Shown: positions 1 through 11,356, numbered from the stretch's first letter. The stretch is DNA of 64,000 nucleotides from Scedosporium boydii (GCA_002221725.1 NJFT01000018.1:62001-126000); one strand, 5' to 3'. Program-made: numbers and translations. The notes: generated by a model not told the origin, from the letters alone.

Positions 1-787
1 CAAGCAACCCTTGTCATCCGTACCTGTTGGACGCCAAGAGCACTTCAGATCGGGTAGCAGATCCGGCTGCTCGAGAGAGGACAAAGCATTACTATGCCAG
101 ATACGGAGTGGCGAACAGCATTCTCTGGATAGACTCTTCCAAGTCTGCGAAGAAATACCGGTGCCTAGCCGGGATAGTGATTCTAGTAGATACTCGATCG
201 GCATATCGCATCCCTTGACATTTGATTCATCGAGATTAAATCCGATTCAGATAGTTAAACGTGCGTTGATATCGTGCTGCGACTTGCTTCTCCTCGACTT
301 TGCTGTGCGGCGAACCATCATTCGACGCATTCGTGGACTCTGCAGGGCGAATACGTGCGGATACGCAAGTGCATGACGTGGATCTCAGTGGGTTTAGGTA
401 CAAGTTACACTATTACAAATACACATTACGCGGACCTCCGAAGTACAGGTTACATGTACTATTGCCCCTCCAAGACAAGGCGGCTCTGATGGAGGGGCAC
501 AAGCTGAACTGACTCCGTCATCCGCCTGCAACACACTCACATGTGCCGGGCTTGGGAATGCCAATGCCACCCACGAACTTGGCTTCCTCCTGTCATTGAC
601 CTCTCCTTTCCTCCACTTGCATTGCCGGCCAAGCGATTCCACCTCGTTAGTCTTGGGGTAGCCGCTTGCCGCGTACGTATATTTGCTAGGCTCCAACATT
701 TCCCTCCCTCCCTTTTCGTCCTATATTTGTCGAGGTGGAGAGTCTCGGAGCCTCAATCCCCTGCCGTCGCCTCTCCACTCTGGCGAC
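1..787. other. upstream non-coding stretch
   Basis: No convincing gene is visible. The open frames here are short, partly lack an ATG and show no domain signal. The right end must hold the promoter and 5' leader of the GAP gene starting at 788. A GAAGTAC-containing motif near 438-460 resembles short motifs seen in other gaps of this window. Confidence 0.5.
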
Positions 788-3476
788 ATGTCCGCTGGCC
801 TTGCCAAAGACCAACCTCCTCCCTCTCCATCGGCCAGCTTTTACGCCATGAGCGACGACGAAGAAGGTGAATACAGCACTATTACCCATACCGAGAGTGG
901 TAGAGGGGTCAAGCTGTTATTCTCCAAGAGCAAGGTAGGAATTGGAATTCCGTTTCGCTATTGCGTCATACGTTTTCCACTTTAGGTATGCTAACGTGTC
1001 GTGAAGGTGTACATACACCCAACACCGTCCGCTAAGGACAACATCCCCGGATATGTCGCCCTTCTTCAGCAAAAGCCCCCACGTCCGGGTGAGCGACCTT
1101 CCTCATCCTCCTCGTTAGCCCCAGCACCGACCTCTTCCGACCTCCTGCTCGCATGGCTCCCGGAGTCTTCGCTCGGCGATGCAGCGAGCATCTACGTCAA
1201 GGTCGACCTCTGCGAGGGTGACTCGCCTCCGAAACAATCGTATCTCGTCCCTCCTCCGCCGACGGTCACTACCCACAGCGATGTAGTCGGACACTATGCT
1301 TTCGCCATACCTATTAGCGCCATCTTCTCTCTCCTGGTGCGCCCGCCAAGCATCGGCTGGTGGTTCGGCTCCGTTATTATCAACACCCGAGCCGGTGACA
1401 GCTTCCCGGCCCTTTTCTTCCACGATAGCGAGTGTGAGAGTACGATACTGCAAAAGAAGAAGCGTGCAAGACAAAACTTTGATCCCTTTGGCGAAAATGG
1501 AGAAATGTTTTGGGGTGGGGATGAAGTCCTCCGGTGGTTGAGGAGATATGTCCGGATTGAGCGATCGACGGCGGAGCCTAACGTCTACCTGGTTGAACCG
1601 TCGAAGGAGGATAGTGAGTCCTTCTCCTTCAAGTCTGCCTCGAGCCCATCCCAGATCGGGAGGCAGGATTCGGCTTCTGGAATTCGCGGGAGGGGACCAC
1701 CGTTGCCTCCTCCCGGGTCAAGAAGGTCGGTGAACGATGCCCAGATGGATCCATTTATGAAGTTCGTCAAGGAAACCGGTTGGAACATCATGGAGAAGTT
1801 TTCTAGGGTTACTACTTTCACTCGGAGGGCCGCGCAGGATGTCTTGGACAACCCGAATGTTCCACCTCAGGTTAAGAGACTACTCGGGAACCCCGAAGTG
1901 CAGACCCTGCAGGATGAATTTGATAGCGCAAGGCTGTATCTTGCCCGGTGGGCTATGGGTATTGCCGAGCAGAGCGAACGCGATAGACGCCAGCGGATAT
2001 GGACCGCCCAGGACGTCATGGAGCTCGAAGATACGGATGTGGGCGAGTTCGAACTGGTAGACGGTGCTAGCATGTTATCCCTAGAGGAGCGGAGGAAGCC
2101 GGTGACTCTCAAGGAGTGGGATGGGTTTTTTGATCCTGTCACCGGTCGCCTCTCCGTCACGATCGACGAAGTCAAAGAGAGGATTTTCCATGGAGGCTTA
2201 GATCCCGAGGATGGAGTACGAAGGGAAGCTTGGCCGTTTTTGCTCGGCCTCCATGAGTGGTACTCAACCGCCGAGGAAAGAAGGGTTCAGATCGCCTCTT
2301 TGAGAGATGAATATTATAGACTGAAGAACTCCTGGTGGGAGAGACTCGATGGAATGGGAGGCGATGGCGAATCTGGCGAGTGGTGGAGGGAGCAAAGAGG
2401 CAGGATAGGTAAGTTTATATTCGGCTTTCTCGTCTGCCCATTTACCTTTTGCCGTTCACCACTAACACAGCATTTCAGAGAAGGATGTGCACAGGACAGA
2501 CCGAAATGTCCCAATCTTCCAAGGAGAGGACGTACCTCACCCAGACCCCAAATCCCCGTTCGCTGAAGTTGGGACGAATGCCCATCTCGAGCAGCTCAAG
2601 GAAATGCTCCTGACCTATAACGAGTACAACAAGGATCTGGGCTACGTCCAAGGCATGTCTGATCTCCTCGCGCCGATTTACGCCGTCATCCAGGATGATG
2701 CGGTTGCATTCTGGGGCTTCCAGAAATTCATGGAGCGCATGGAGCGCAACTTTCTCCGGGACCAATCCGGCATGCGTGCCCAGCTCCTGGCCCTCGATCA
2801 GCTCGTCCACTTCATGGACCCGAAACTCCACGCCCATCTCCAGTCCACCGACAGCACGAACTTCTTCTTTTTCTTCCGGATGCTGTTAGTTTGGTATAAG
2901 CGCGAGTTCAAGTGGCTCGATGTCCTCCATCTTTGGGAGGTGCTCTGGACCGACTATCTTACGAGTAGCTTCCACCTCTTCGTTGCGCTCGCTATCTTGG
3001 AGAAGCATCGTGATATCATCATGACTCATCTCAAGGCTTTTGACGAGGTCCTCAAATATGGTACGTTACGAGTAATAACTCCCTTTTTCTTCTTACGTCC
3101 AATTCAAAACGGCTAACATGGGTTATCAGTGAACGAGCTTTCCAACACAATGGACCTGGAGTCGACGCTCATCCGTGCCGAGCAACTCTTCCGCCGCTTC
3201 CGCCGCCTCGTCGAGACAATCGACAAGAAGCACAGCCTTCCTCTCCCACCACCTCGCCCTCAGGGCCATCAAGCATCTTCGTCGGTAAGCTCCACTGCCT
3301 CGGGCCAGGTGCTTACGCCGACATCTTCCGTCGGGCCTACTTCTCCACGGAGAGATGCGGGGAAAGCGCCAGAGGCGGGGCCTGCCGCTACTGAGAGGGT
3401 TATCACTCCCGAGTTGCGGAAGCTGCTGAGTCGGAAAGTGGAGGTCGTTCCGAAGAGGAGACCCGGTCCTAAGTGA
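788..3476 (+). CDS. GYP7: Rab GTPase-activating protein, GYP7-like (TBC domain)
   Basis: Exons 788-934, 1007-2408, 2479-3060 and 3130-3476 join in frame to an 825-residue protein. All introns are GT-AG and 69-72 bases long; the first two have a CTAAC branch site near the acceptor. The N-terminal region (about residues 38-230, with KSKVYIHPTPSAKDNIPG at the first splice junction) matches the N-terminal domain of Gyp7/TBC1D15-type GAPs. The TBC domain covers about 443-720. Both catalytic fingers are present: the IxxDxxR motif with Arg522 and the YVQGM motif with Gln574. The family accelerates GTP hydrolysis by Ypt7-type Rabs at the vacuole. The tail is proline/serine rich. Start choice: the ATG at 788 is upstream and in frame; the ATG at 850 is an alternative that would drop 21 residues. 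Confidence 0.9.
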
Positions 3477-3808
3477 GTGATTGGGGAAGTGGGTTGGAGG
3501 GCATTCTCCTGGGTCTGAATGAGTCGATTCCGCTGGATAACGTTGGGAAAATAGCGATAGGTTTTTATTTCTTGCATTGGCGTAAACATTGTAGTAATAT
3601 GAATATATGTATCAACAGCAGCAATTATCTCATAAACGGCCTCCAGCGAGCTAAATCTCCAAATGCCCTAGATGCTCTCGGAATCGCCGAATGGCTGCGG
3701 ATGAGAAATGAGAAAAAAAAAGCCTTCATAACTCGCCTGACCATAAAACTTAACATACATACATTATACAGATACGTTCCATTACTTCCGCCCGGGAAGA
3801 AGATGATT
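3477..3808. other. convergent intergenic region
   Basis: The 332 bases between two converging genes hold their 3' untranslated regions. The sequence is A/T rich around 3700-3770. A long antisense open frame running into the HET gene is a codon-bias shadow. Confidence 0.5.
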
Positions 3809-5722
3809 CTATTTATCATAACCAAAAGGACAGAGAATGTGTTCCACCAACTTCGCAGCCCCCAGCTCCAAAGGGACCACGCTCACAGTCAACCTCGGCG
3901 TCCCTCTCCGATCAGCATCGTGCAAAATCGAAGCAGTGACCTGAGAATCACCCACATTCGCCGTGGCGGGATACCGCGCCCAGAGCCTCCTCTCGGCATG
4001 ACTCGAAAACATGATAAAATGGTCCATAAAAGATATGAGGTTCGACGAGGTGCAATCCACCACGCGGGCGACGACGTCCGTGATGGAAATCTCCTTCGAG
4101 CGCGACACGACGGTATTATATTCGAGTACGACGGCGAAGCGGCGGCGGTCGCGGCTCGAGGCGATTTTGGACCCGGATTCCTCGTAGCGGAGGTAGATGC
4201 TCACAGGGCGGTGGACGTCCGGGGAGTCGCCGAAGGAGACGAAGCCGCCGACGGTATGGGAGAAGCGCGGCGGTGGGAAGATCTCGACGAGGCGGAAGGG
4301 CAGGGCGGATTGGGCCGGGGAGAAGAGGACGTCGAGGGAGGTGGGGACCAGGGAGGCATGGAGTCTGATGTTGCCGACAAGATGGCTTTTCAGGTAGACG
4401 GGCCGCTTGCTCCGGGATTGGAGGCGGTAGCTCGCGTTTCGAGATACTCGGACGGGTCGCGCGCCGGAGAGGCGGTACAGCACAATCGTCACCTCGGGGT
4501 TGATCGCCTCTGAATAGGTGCCGACGGGCAGGATGACAAAGTCGTACACGCTCTTGTCGTCCATGATCTCGCTTATGATGAGGCAGTGTGTGCACATGAA
4601 GACAAGCTTCATGGCTTTTAGGCCCCCTATGTCGCTGCGGAGCTCGATGCCCCGCGGAGTGCTAACGAGGGACTCGTTCCCGATTTCGACCTTGGGGTTC
4701 CGGCGGAGGGTGCGGCAGCCGGCGAACTCGTCTGGGGATAGGGCGAAGGTTCGTCTGCCGTCGCCGAGGATGATGGATTCGTAGCCCCACATGTAGATTG
4801 TGATGTCGGCCGTCTTTTTGACGATTTTCTTCTGTAGACGGATGAAGGCATTTTCGGCGCCCTCTCCGTAGAGGACGGACATGGCGATATCGAAGAGACC
4901 CATGAGACAATAGACGGTATCTTCTTTGCGTGTCGTGGTTCGATACGCTGCCCACGATAGCTTCTTTGCGACACATGGACCAGAGATGTAATCTGCTCCC
5001 TCGAGGTAGGTGAAGTCGATTCCCGTAATTTCGGCCAGCAATAGCGAGTCCGGGAAGATGAAGTCCCACTCCCGATTGAACCAAACCCTCGCCGTCGGCG
5101 CAAGCAACTCGATCAACGTCCAGCCCCGCGTGAACCACCAGCTCCGCCTGAAGACCGAATCGCGGTCCGCTATCGCATCTTCCGCAGGTACATCGGCGAG
5201 GTAAATGAAGCAGATGACGGCTTCCTTGTACAACCTATGTGCCGAGATCACGGCCTCGGAGACTTCTGCGGTGCTCGACTTGTCGATACAGCACGTGTCG
5301 ATCCAAAAGTACCCGATCTGGCTGACCCGGGCGTGTTCGGCGACCTTGAGGATTTTGTCGTAGCCGTGCCGCGCGCGGAGCTCCCTTGCCGCCGTTTGCT
5401 CCTCGGTGGAGGATTCTTCGGCTTCTGTGTACTCTGGACATGCCTCGTCTTGCTGCTCCGGCTGCTGTGATGACGATCCACCTGGTGTGCTTGGATACTC
5501 GACACTGGGGACAATCTCCGGCTCTTTCCCATTCTTCGACTTTCCGTTGATTGAAGGCGGATTAGTATTCGATTCGTAGGCGCGGTGATAGTCCTGGAGC
5601 CAGATCATGTCCTTGTAAAGGATTTCATCGCTTCCCCACGTATGGGACAAAATCGCATAGGGAGGATGATTTCCATCCTCGAATTCGTGGAACTCGAGCG
5701 TATAAGAATTGAGCAGCCTCAT
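3809..5722 (-). CDS. HET-domain (heterokaryon incompatibility-type) protein
   Basis: A single-exon 637-residue protein. It begins MRLLNSYTLEF and reaches PPYAILSHTWG at residues 20-30, the usual start of a HET domain. The other HET blocks follow: YFWIDTCCIDKSS (about 138-150), FRRSWWFTRGWTLIELLAP (about 191-209) and RKEDTVYCLMGLF (about 265-277). The family acts in vegetative incompatibility and programmed cell death between genetically different hyphae. An insertion of about 65 Ser/Glu/Gln/Pro-rich residues (about 50-115) splits the first HET block from the second. The remaining C-terminal 330 residues show no repeat or domain I recognise, so the partner or sensor function is unknown. The gene ends in TAG and is intact. 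It lies about 10 kb from the other immunity-like genes of the window. Confidence 0.9.
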   Translation of the reverse strand: MRLLNSYTLEFHEFEDGNHPPYAILSHTWGSDEILYKDMIWLQDYHRAYESNTNPPSINGKSKNGKEPEIVPSVEYPSTPGGSSSQQPEQQDEACPEYTEAEESSTEEQTAARELRARHGYDKILKVAEHARVSQIGYFWIDTCCIDKSSTAEVSEAVISAHRLYKEAVICFIYLADVPAEDAIADRDSVFRRSWWFTRGWTLIELLAPTARVWFNREWDFIFPDSLLLAEITGIDFTYLEGADYISGPCVAKKLSWAAYRTTTRKEDTVYCLMGLFDIAMSVLYGEGAENAFIRLQKKIVKKTADITIYMWGYESIILGDGRRTFALSPDEFAGCRTLRRNPKVEIGNESLVSTPRGIELRSDIGGLKAMKLVFMCTHCLIISEIMDDKSVYDFVILPVGTYSEAINPEVTIVLYRLSGARPVRVSRNASYRLQSRSKRPVYLKSHLVGNIRLHASLVPTSLDVLFSPAQSALPFRLVEIFPPPRFSHTVGGFVSFGDSPDVHRPVSIYLRYEESGSKIASSRDRRRFAVVLEYNTVVSRSKEISITDVVARVVDCTSSNLISFMDHFIMFSSHAERRLWARYPATANVGDSQVTASILHDADRRGTPRLTVSVVPLELGAAKLVEHILCPFGYDK

Positions 5723-6562
5723 CTTCTTTCACGATGAACTGCGTCGAAGGATGAAGAAGTTGGTTCATATCATCACAAGTGGGACAGGAGTGAAGAAGGC
5801 CTTAAGGTGACACTGCGAAATACAAATATATTACACATTTCGGGTGATACGACTTTGATCTCATCCGGCTTGCATCTGTGCGGATCAAGGCTGGCCCGTG
5901 TTATTGTCTTCATTTTAATAAGTTGGGGGCCGTTGGCTCTGAAATGAGGCCGATGCGACAGTCTTCTAACGTCGCCTTTTCTAGCCTTGGCGGCTGTAGC
6001 ATAATCAATCCATGCATTCTAACATTCTGACATAGAGACCTCTTACCGAGGATCTCGTATTTACCCTTCAATAACTGCGGTCAAAACTATCGGGACCTGT
6101 GGCTGCGATGAAGGTGGCACCAAGGTAAGGAAATGGGCGTGTAAGCCAAGAGCCATATCCATCCGTAAAGTGGAAAAAGGGGCGCAACAAGGCATCCTTA
6201 CTCGTCTCACTCAAAAGAACCTTGTGTTGCTCGTTACGGGAGGTTATTCGGGTCAATATAGAATATTTGCCATCTCGTCTCTTGGATAAGCCGCAATGTC
6301 CCGAAAGTGAGGCGCAGCTGTGCTCAGGATTTTGAGGCCCGGAGTTCTGATACCTGATTGGGACCCAAGTAAGCCCATCGCAAACGTGGGGAGGCGATGT
6401 CCGTTGAAATAGATTGTCGCTTATAGACAATAAGACCAGCTCCTCTCTCCGTCCTACTGTGGGTAACCGTCGGTCTCGAAACAAACCCTGCAGAGGGAAA
6501 AGCCGACATCCCGCGTGCCAAGCCCCAGAAAACGGCAGCGTCGAACGTTGCACAAAGCAATC
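5723..6562. other. divergent intergenic region
   Basis: About 840 bases between the start of the HET gene and the start of the small gene at 6563. A 177-codon minus-strand frame (6068-6601) overlaps the next gene's start and has no domain-like composition, so it is not called. No clear promoter element was found. Confidence 0.4.
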
Positions 6563-7060
6563 ATGGCCCCAACACGGAGCGAGAAGGCAGCCGCTAGGCA
6601 AGACTTGATTGCCTTCGTCTCCGAGATCCCGGCGGACATCGACGCAGACCCGGAAATGAAGCCGCTCTTCGAAATGCTCGAGAGGGAGAGTCCGGAAAAC
6701 CTACTCTTAGTCGGTCAACTATTCGTCGAGCTCAAGTTGCGGCTGCAGAAACTGCGGGTCGACGAAGCGCGGGAAAGAAGAGTCATTGCCGACTATCAGC
6801 AGAATCAAGCTCGGATTCTCAAAGATCTTGCCATGGCGAGATCCATGGTTAAATTTACCGGCGGCGTGCCTTGTCCGACATCTGTGCGTTATAAGTGGGA
6901 ACTTCTGAGAATGAAGCTCTCGCCCGAGTATCGACGGATTGATAAGGTAGTTGCTAGACGTGAGAGGAGTTTGAAGGTATGGGCTGTGAAAACGAAGAAG
7001 GATATCCTTGACGACTTCCTGAAGAAAAGAAAGAAGATTGTTGAACGAAGAGAGCGATAA
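6563..7060 (+). CDS. hypothetical helical basic protein
   Basis: An open frame of 165 residues from the ATG at 6563 (MAPTRSEKAAARQ); an in-frame ATG at 6515 would add 16 residues. I do not recognise a family. The composition is that of a charged, mostly helical soluble protein: heptad-like stretches around residues 45-85, and a Lys/Arg-rich end (KKRKKIVERRER). No signal peptide or membrane segment is seen. It converges on the DHR1 helicase gene, with 146 bases between the stop codons. The protein-like composition over 165 codons favours a real gene, but homology is unproven. Confidence 0.5.
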   Translation: MAPTRSEKAAARQDLIAFVSEIPADIDADPEMKPLFEMLERESPENLLLVGQLFVELKLRLQKLRVDEARERRVIADYQQNQARILKDLAMARSMVKFTGGVPCPTSVRYKWELLRMKLSPEYRRIDKVVARRERSLKVWAVKTKKDILDDFLKKRKKIVERRER

Positions 7061-7206
7061 CTTGAAATAGCATCGCTCGACTTACATGCCATACACGTCG
7101 GTCCAGTACGGTATCTTGCGAAATATAGGGGAGAGGCCACACAAAACAGAGGGACTTTATGTCTTTTGCATGTCACAGTAAGGGTATACACATATACGTT
7201 TTTTCT

Positions 7207-10200
7207 CTACACCGCCTGCCAACCTTTCCCGGGTACCTTCTTCTGCTTCACCTTCACCACCGGCAACGGCCAACCCAGACCCGCCACATTCTCAGCCCGC
7301 ATATAGGGCACCACCCAACACTCCCTCATGGCCGCTCCATCGGGCGCAGACGGAAGCTGCGACTCCTTGATCGGCTTGCCGTAGCTGATCAACGGCGTGC
7401 CCTTGGCCAAAGCAGCCAGCTCCCTCCCCGAAATGTCCGTCAGGGCATGCATTCTCGTCTTCGGCTTCTTTTCCAAGTCGAGGCCTCCGGAGGATGCTCG
7501 CTGGAGATAGGCGTAGACGATGAAAGATGGGCACTCCTGCGTGCTTAGGTGAGACATGGGCGAGGACGGATGAATGTAAACAAGGTTGTCGGAGGGATCC
7601 TTCGAGTCTCGATGGATCGGCGTCAACGGCTGATATGGCACGTCGATGGCTCTGCGAGGCTTCCTATACATTTCTGGCGGGTTCGGCAATAGGTCAGCCC
7701 GGATCGCGACCTGGTCGATAAACCCGGCCGCAACCATCTCTTTGAGCGCCACGATCTGCTTTTCCGTTGGCCTGTCCAGCTTGTCCTCGAATCGTAGACT
7801 TGCGCAGGATGCAATATTGTTCTTGAGCAAGTCTACAATCTGTCGGCGCAGTTGCTGGATTTCCTTGAGAACCTTGAACCGCACGAAGTGAGCCTCGCAC
7901 CAATGTTCTGTAGGGTCGTGCGCAAACTCTCCCACGACCTGAAGGAGCTTTATGGCATCCGACTTATCATCGAGCGAGCAGAAGTTGTAGTGGACGGCAT
8001 TATATTTCTTCCGTATCACAGCTTGCCGGTCTTCCGCGATGACATCCGCAGTTGTTAGAATCTCATCGTCGCTCTTGGAGGCTAGAGAGGGCACCGCCTG
8101 GTTCTCCGGGATGAAAATTTCCGCGGCCGAGAGCGCAGCAATAAGGGCGATGGTGTAAGGGAGGCAGTTTTGTTGATGGCCAACCAAGAGAATCCGGGAG
8201 AATCGTGGTGATAGAGGGAAAAGTGACATTGTCTTGCCCACTTGTGTAACTGCCCCCGACGGAGAAAGTGCGGAGAGGTACTCGAGCAGCTTCTCGCCTT
8301 TGGCAAGACTTTGCCGGTCTGGTGGTGTAGGGAACGGGAAATTTACGACGTGTTGTAGATTCATCGCTTTAAGTTGAAGCACCACACCCTCGATTGGCAT
8401 TCTGAGCAATTCTGGGTCCGTGAACTGGGGAAGATCTCGCTCGTAGACGGCCGAGGAATACAATCGGTAGCAGTGGCCGGGGCCAGTACGTCCCGCACGA
8501 CCGGACCTTTGATTTGCGCTGGCCTTGCTGATCCATCCAATGTCATAGCTCTGCACACCGCTCAGCTTGTCGTACTGCCGCTCCTTGGACCTGCCGCAGT
8601 CAAAGACGTATCGAATGCCAGGGATTGTCAAACTCGTCTCTGCGACGTTGGTAGCGATAATAACCTGTCTCGTACCTTCTGGGGGCTCCTCAAAGACTCG
8701 AAGTTGCTCTCGCGTTGGTAAGAGGGAGTACAGGGGTAGAATTTGCATTTTCAGAGGTGGTGGTTCCGTATCGTCCTCGTGTATTTCGAATTCGTCCTCC
8801 TCCTCCTCCTCCTCGCCGCTGCCATCGTCACTCTCGTCCAATTCGGTCAGATAACCGCCGTCATCATTCCGGTCATCCCCTTCACCGAAATCTACATCTT
8901 CAACCTCGAGTGGTGCGTCGGTGGCAGAAATCTTCACTTTCGGCATTGTCGAAGTCTGACCCTTGCAAAAAACCGTCTTGAGCATCTTGCTCAGCCTCAT
9001 AATTTCGTGCTGGCCAGTCAAGAAAATGAGGAATCCGCCTGGAGGTAATTTTCTGTGTCCCCTGCTGACTTTACGGAACGCTTCTTCCACATAGTCGGCG
9101 TGAGTTCGGCGAGCAAAGTGGAGGGTGACAGGATGCTGTCGACCTTCTACCTCCACGACCGGCGGTGGCGTAGCAAATAGAGTCTGGTTCTGGGTCATGT
9201 CATCGACGCGAAGGGTGGCGGACATGATGATGAGCTTTAAGGGCCTGATGGTCGGATCTTCGTTGGCCATTTCTCTCCTTAGCTTTATAACACGGCTAAG
9301 AATGCCAATGAGGATATCTGTGTTGACGCTACGCTCATGAGCTTCGTCAACGATGACGGCGGAATACTTGCGAAGAGAAATATCCTGAGCAACCTCTCGA
9401 AGCAAGACACCATCTGTCATAAATTTGATTGCTGTGTTCGGATCGGCAGTGCCTTCAAACCTGATTTGATACGCCACCCGCTTGGAATGATCCCCGAGCT
9501 CCTCGGCCACACGTTTCGACATGCTCACCGCGGCGACACGCCTTGGCTGAGTTATTCCAATCATGCCCGAAGTAGGTGTATCTGGTGATCCGTAACCAGC
9601 CTCGTAAAGGAATTGAGGTATTTGCGTAGTTTTTCCCGATCCGGTAGAACCACAGATGACAACAGTATCATTGTTGTGGATAGCCTCCATGATCCTTTGC
9701 TCTTCACCGACAACAGGAAGTTTGAGCCGGGCTTCCTGAATTTCTGGAGAACGATGTACAGAGACACTAAATGCCTTTCTATCTACGTTCTGGGTTGGTA
9801 GAAGTTCCTTGGGCAATGGGTCCTGTTCTGGAGCTCGCGGCGTAAAGTTCTTGGGTTTGGGGATTTCGTAGACCGACGTCGTAGTGGTTGCTGGGGTATA
9901 GCCAAGAGCTTCGTTTCGTTGTTGATGCGCCCATGCTTTGAAGGCAGATGACCTAGCCTTTCTTGATTCTGCCTCGCCATCATCATCGTCCATTGTGTCG
10001 TCTTCGTCGTCGTCGCCATCTTCACTCGAACCATCCTCATCCGAAGTTCCCTCGGATTCTCCACTTACAGAGTCTTCCGAGTCTGCTTGTTCATCATCAC
10101 TAGCAGCGGCGTCTTCAGATACACCGTCTTGGTCTCCATCGCTACTGAAACCACTCCATTCTTCATAGTCCGACTCTCCAGCAGGCTGACGCTCGGGGTG

Positions 10201-10878
10201 AGTTAGGGAAACCTTTGTCACAACCCCACCTCTCTTTTGCCTTTTCTTTAGAACCGGTCGTCCTTCATCATCGACATCCAGCGGGCGTTTGAGTCCGGAT
10301 CCGATCTGCACGGACGTCTGGGTGGGTTTGCTCGCTTCACTCGTAATTCCCTCGCTTATTTCGGAGATTTGATGTTTCGCTACTGCAGATTTTTCGCCAT
10401 CTTCTTCGGAGTCATCTTCATCTTCCGCATCGGCTTGTTGAACAGTGGCAAAGTTTCGTTTCTGGAAAAGAAGTTCCTTTCGAGACTCGTCTTCGATTCC
10501 GGCCTTCTCCTCGAGAAGCGCACGACGTAACGCCTGCTTCTTCGTCTCTTTACCCTGACCAAGGGCCTTTGTACTAGAAAATAAGGTTGTATCGATCCTG
10601 CTCTTCTCGAGTTTCTCCGCAAAGACACGTCCCTCTTCCTTCCTCATCTTCTTTTCGATATACTTTTCCAAACGCTTGGCCTTCTTCGAGCTGACCTTGA
10701 CTCCGTCCCTCTTGAGCTGCTCCTTCATTTCAGCTTTCCTCTCTTGCAGCTCACGCTGCTGGGCCGGTAGGATTTCCAGCGCATTGGAGTCGGTCACTTC
10801 GTGGGTGGCATTTTCCTGGGCTCGCTCACGGGCGAGCACCTTGTGCTTACGTTGCCGGGGTACGAATTTCTTCGCCAT
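7207..10878 (-). CDS. ECM16: DEAH-box RNA helicase DHR1/ECM16 (DHX37 family)
   Basis: A single-exon protein of 1223 residues from MAKKFVPRQRKHK. The frame is open 71 codons further upstream, but the chosen ATG gives the conserved N-terminus and a length close to yeast Dhr1 (1267). An acidic, Lys-rich low-complexity N-terminal third precedes the helicase core. Motifs are GSTGSGKT (about residue 410), DEAHERS (about 510), SATL, the TNVAETSLTIPG motif, and QRSGRAGRTGPG (about 790). HA2 and OB-fold regions follow. A Glu-rich loop interrupts the core between the two RecA lobes. In yeast this enzyme acts in the nucleolus, unwinding U3 snoRNA from pre-rRNA during 18S rRNA maturation. It is transcribed divergently from the PAC3 homologue. 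Confidence 0.95.
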   Translation of the reverse strand: MAKKFVPRQRKHKVLARERAQENATHEVTDSNALEILPAQQRELQERKAEMKEQLKRDGVKVSSKKAKRLEKYIEKKMRKEEGRVFAEKLEKSRIDTTLFSSTKALGQGKETKKQALRRALLEEKAGIEDESRKELLFQKRNFATVQQADAEDEDDSEEDGEKSAVAKHQISEISEGITSEASKPTQTSVQIGSGLKRPLDVDDEGRPVLKKRQKRGGVVTKVSLTHPERQPAGESDYEEWSGFSSDGDQDGVSEDAAASDDEQADSEDSVSGESEGTSDEDGSSEDGDDDEDDTMDDDDGEAESRKARSSAFKAWAHQQRNEALGYTPATTTTSVYEIPKPKNFTPRAPEQDPLPKELLPTQNVDRKAFSVSVHRSPEIQEARLKLPVVGEEQRIMEAIHNNDTVVICGSTGSGKTTQIPQFLYEAGYGSPDTPTSGMIGITQPRRVAAVSMSKRVAEELGDHSKRVAYQIRFEGTADPNTAIKFMTDGVLLREVAQDISLRKYSAVIVDEAHERSVNTDILIGILSRVIKLRREMANEDPTIRPLKLIIMSATLRVDDMTQNQTLFATPPPVVEVEGRQHPVTLHFARRTHADYVEEAFRKVSRGHRKLPPGGFLIFLTGQHEIMRLSKMLKTVFCKGQTSTMPKVKISATDAPLEVEDVDFGEGDDRNDDGGYLTELDESDDGSGEEEEEEDEFEIHEDDTEPPPLKMQILPLYSLLPTREQLRVFEEPPEGTRQVIIATNVAETSLTIPGIRYVFDCGRSKERQYDKLSGVQSYDIGWISKASANQRSGRAGRTGPGHCYRLYSSAVYERDLPQFTDPELLRMPIEGVVLQLKAMNLQHVVNFPFPTPPDRQSLAKGEKLLEYLSALSPSGAVTQVGKTMSLFPLSPRFSRILLVGHQQNCLPYTIALIAALSAAEIFIPENQAVPSLASKSDDEILTTADVIAEDRQAVIRKKYNAVHYNFCSLDDKSDAIKLLQVVGEFAHDPTEHWCEAHFVRFKVLKEIQQLRRQIVDLLKNNIASCASLRFEDKLDRPTEKQIVALKEMVAAGFIDQVAIRADLLPNPPEMYRKPRRAIDVPYQPLTPIHRDSKDPSDNLVYIHPSSPMSHLSTQECPSFIVYAYLQRASSGGLDLEKKPKTRMHALTDISGRELAALAKGTPLISYGKPIKESQLPSAPDGAAMRECWVVPYMRAENVAGLGWPLPVVKVKQKKVPGKGWQAV

Positions 10879-11356
10879 TTTGGCCGGGAGAGTCGCAATG
10901 TCTCCGGGGAGGGCCGAGGGATGAGCGGGCGGACGAGAGAATTGAAAATCAATTAATCGAAGCGGGCATGATAAAAGTTGGTCGTTGGCAATCGGAAATT
11001 TTGGCGGTGCCCTCTTTCCATAACTTTTTCTGCAGGACAAAAGCTTCACCGCCCGCCGTAGAGCATTTTCTTTCTGAGGGGCGGTGTACATAGAGGGGCA
11101 ATTCTTCTAGTGGGGCAGAAAGAGCTCTGCCCAAGCAACAGTCCAAAACTGAAGCTTAAAACCCCCACGACAATATTAATTCGACCCAACGAACAGGACA
11201 GCACAGGGCACTTTAGCGCTGTCGAGGGCGGACTAAAGGCTACAGGTGCACAGTGGTGATCAGGCTGCATTGGAGTTTCTTGTTCACATCATACCAAATC
11301 ACTCCCAAAACTTTGACTCTGAACTGCTCCCGCAAAGCTGCGAGCGACGGATCACA
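10879..11356. promoter_or_regulatory. divergent promoter region of DHR1 and PAC3 homologues
   Basis: The 478 bases between the two start codons must contain both promoters and leaders. No TATA box or known ribosome-biogenesis element was recognised with confidence. Calling it a shared promoter is inference from the head-to-head layout. Confidence 0.5.

Noticed and set aside
3473..4513. 346-codon plus-strand frame antisense to the HET gene
   Set aside because: It mirrors the codon bias of the intact HET gene on the other strand, is compositionally odd (Gly/Asp/Glu/Arg) and has no domain.
6068..6601. 177-codon minus-strand frame
   Set aside because: It overlaps the start of the gene at 6563, is rich in Cys, His and Arg without pattern, and has no recognised homology.
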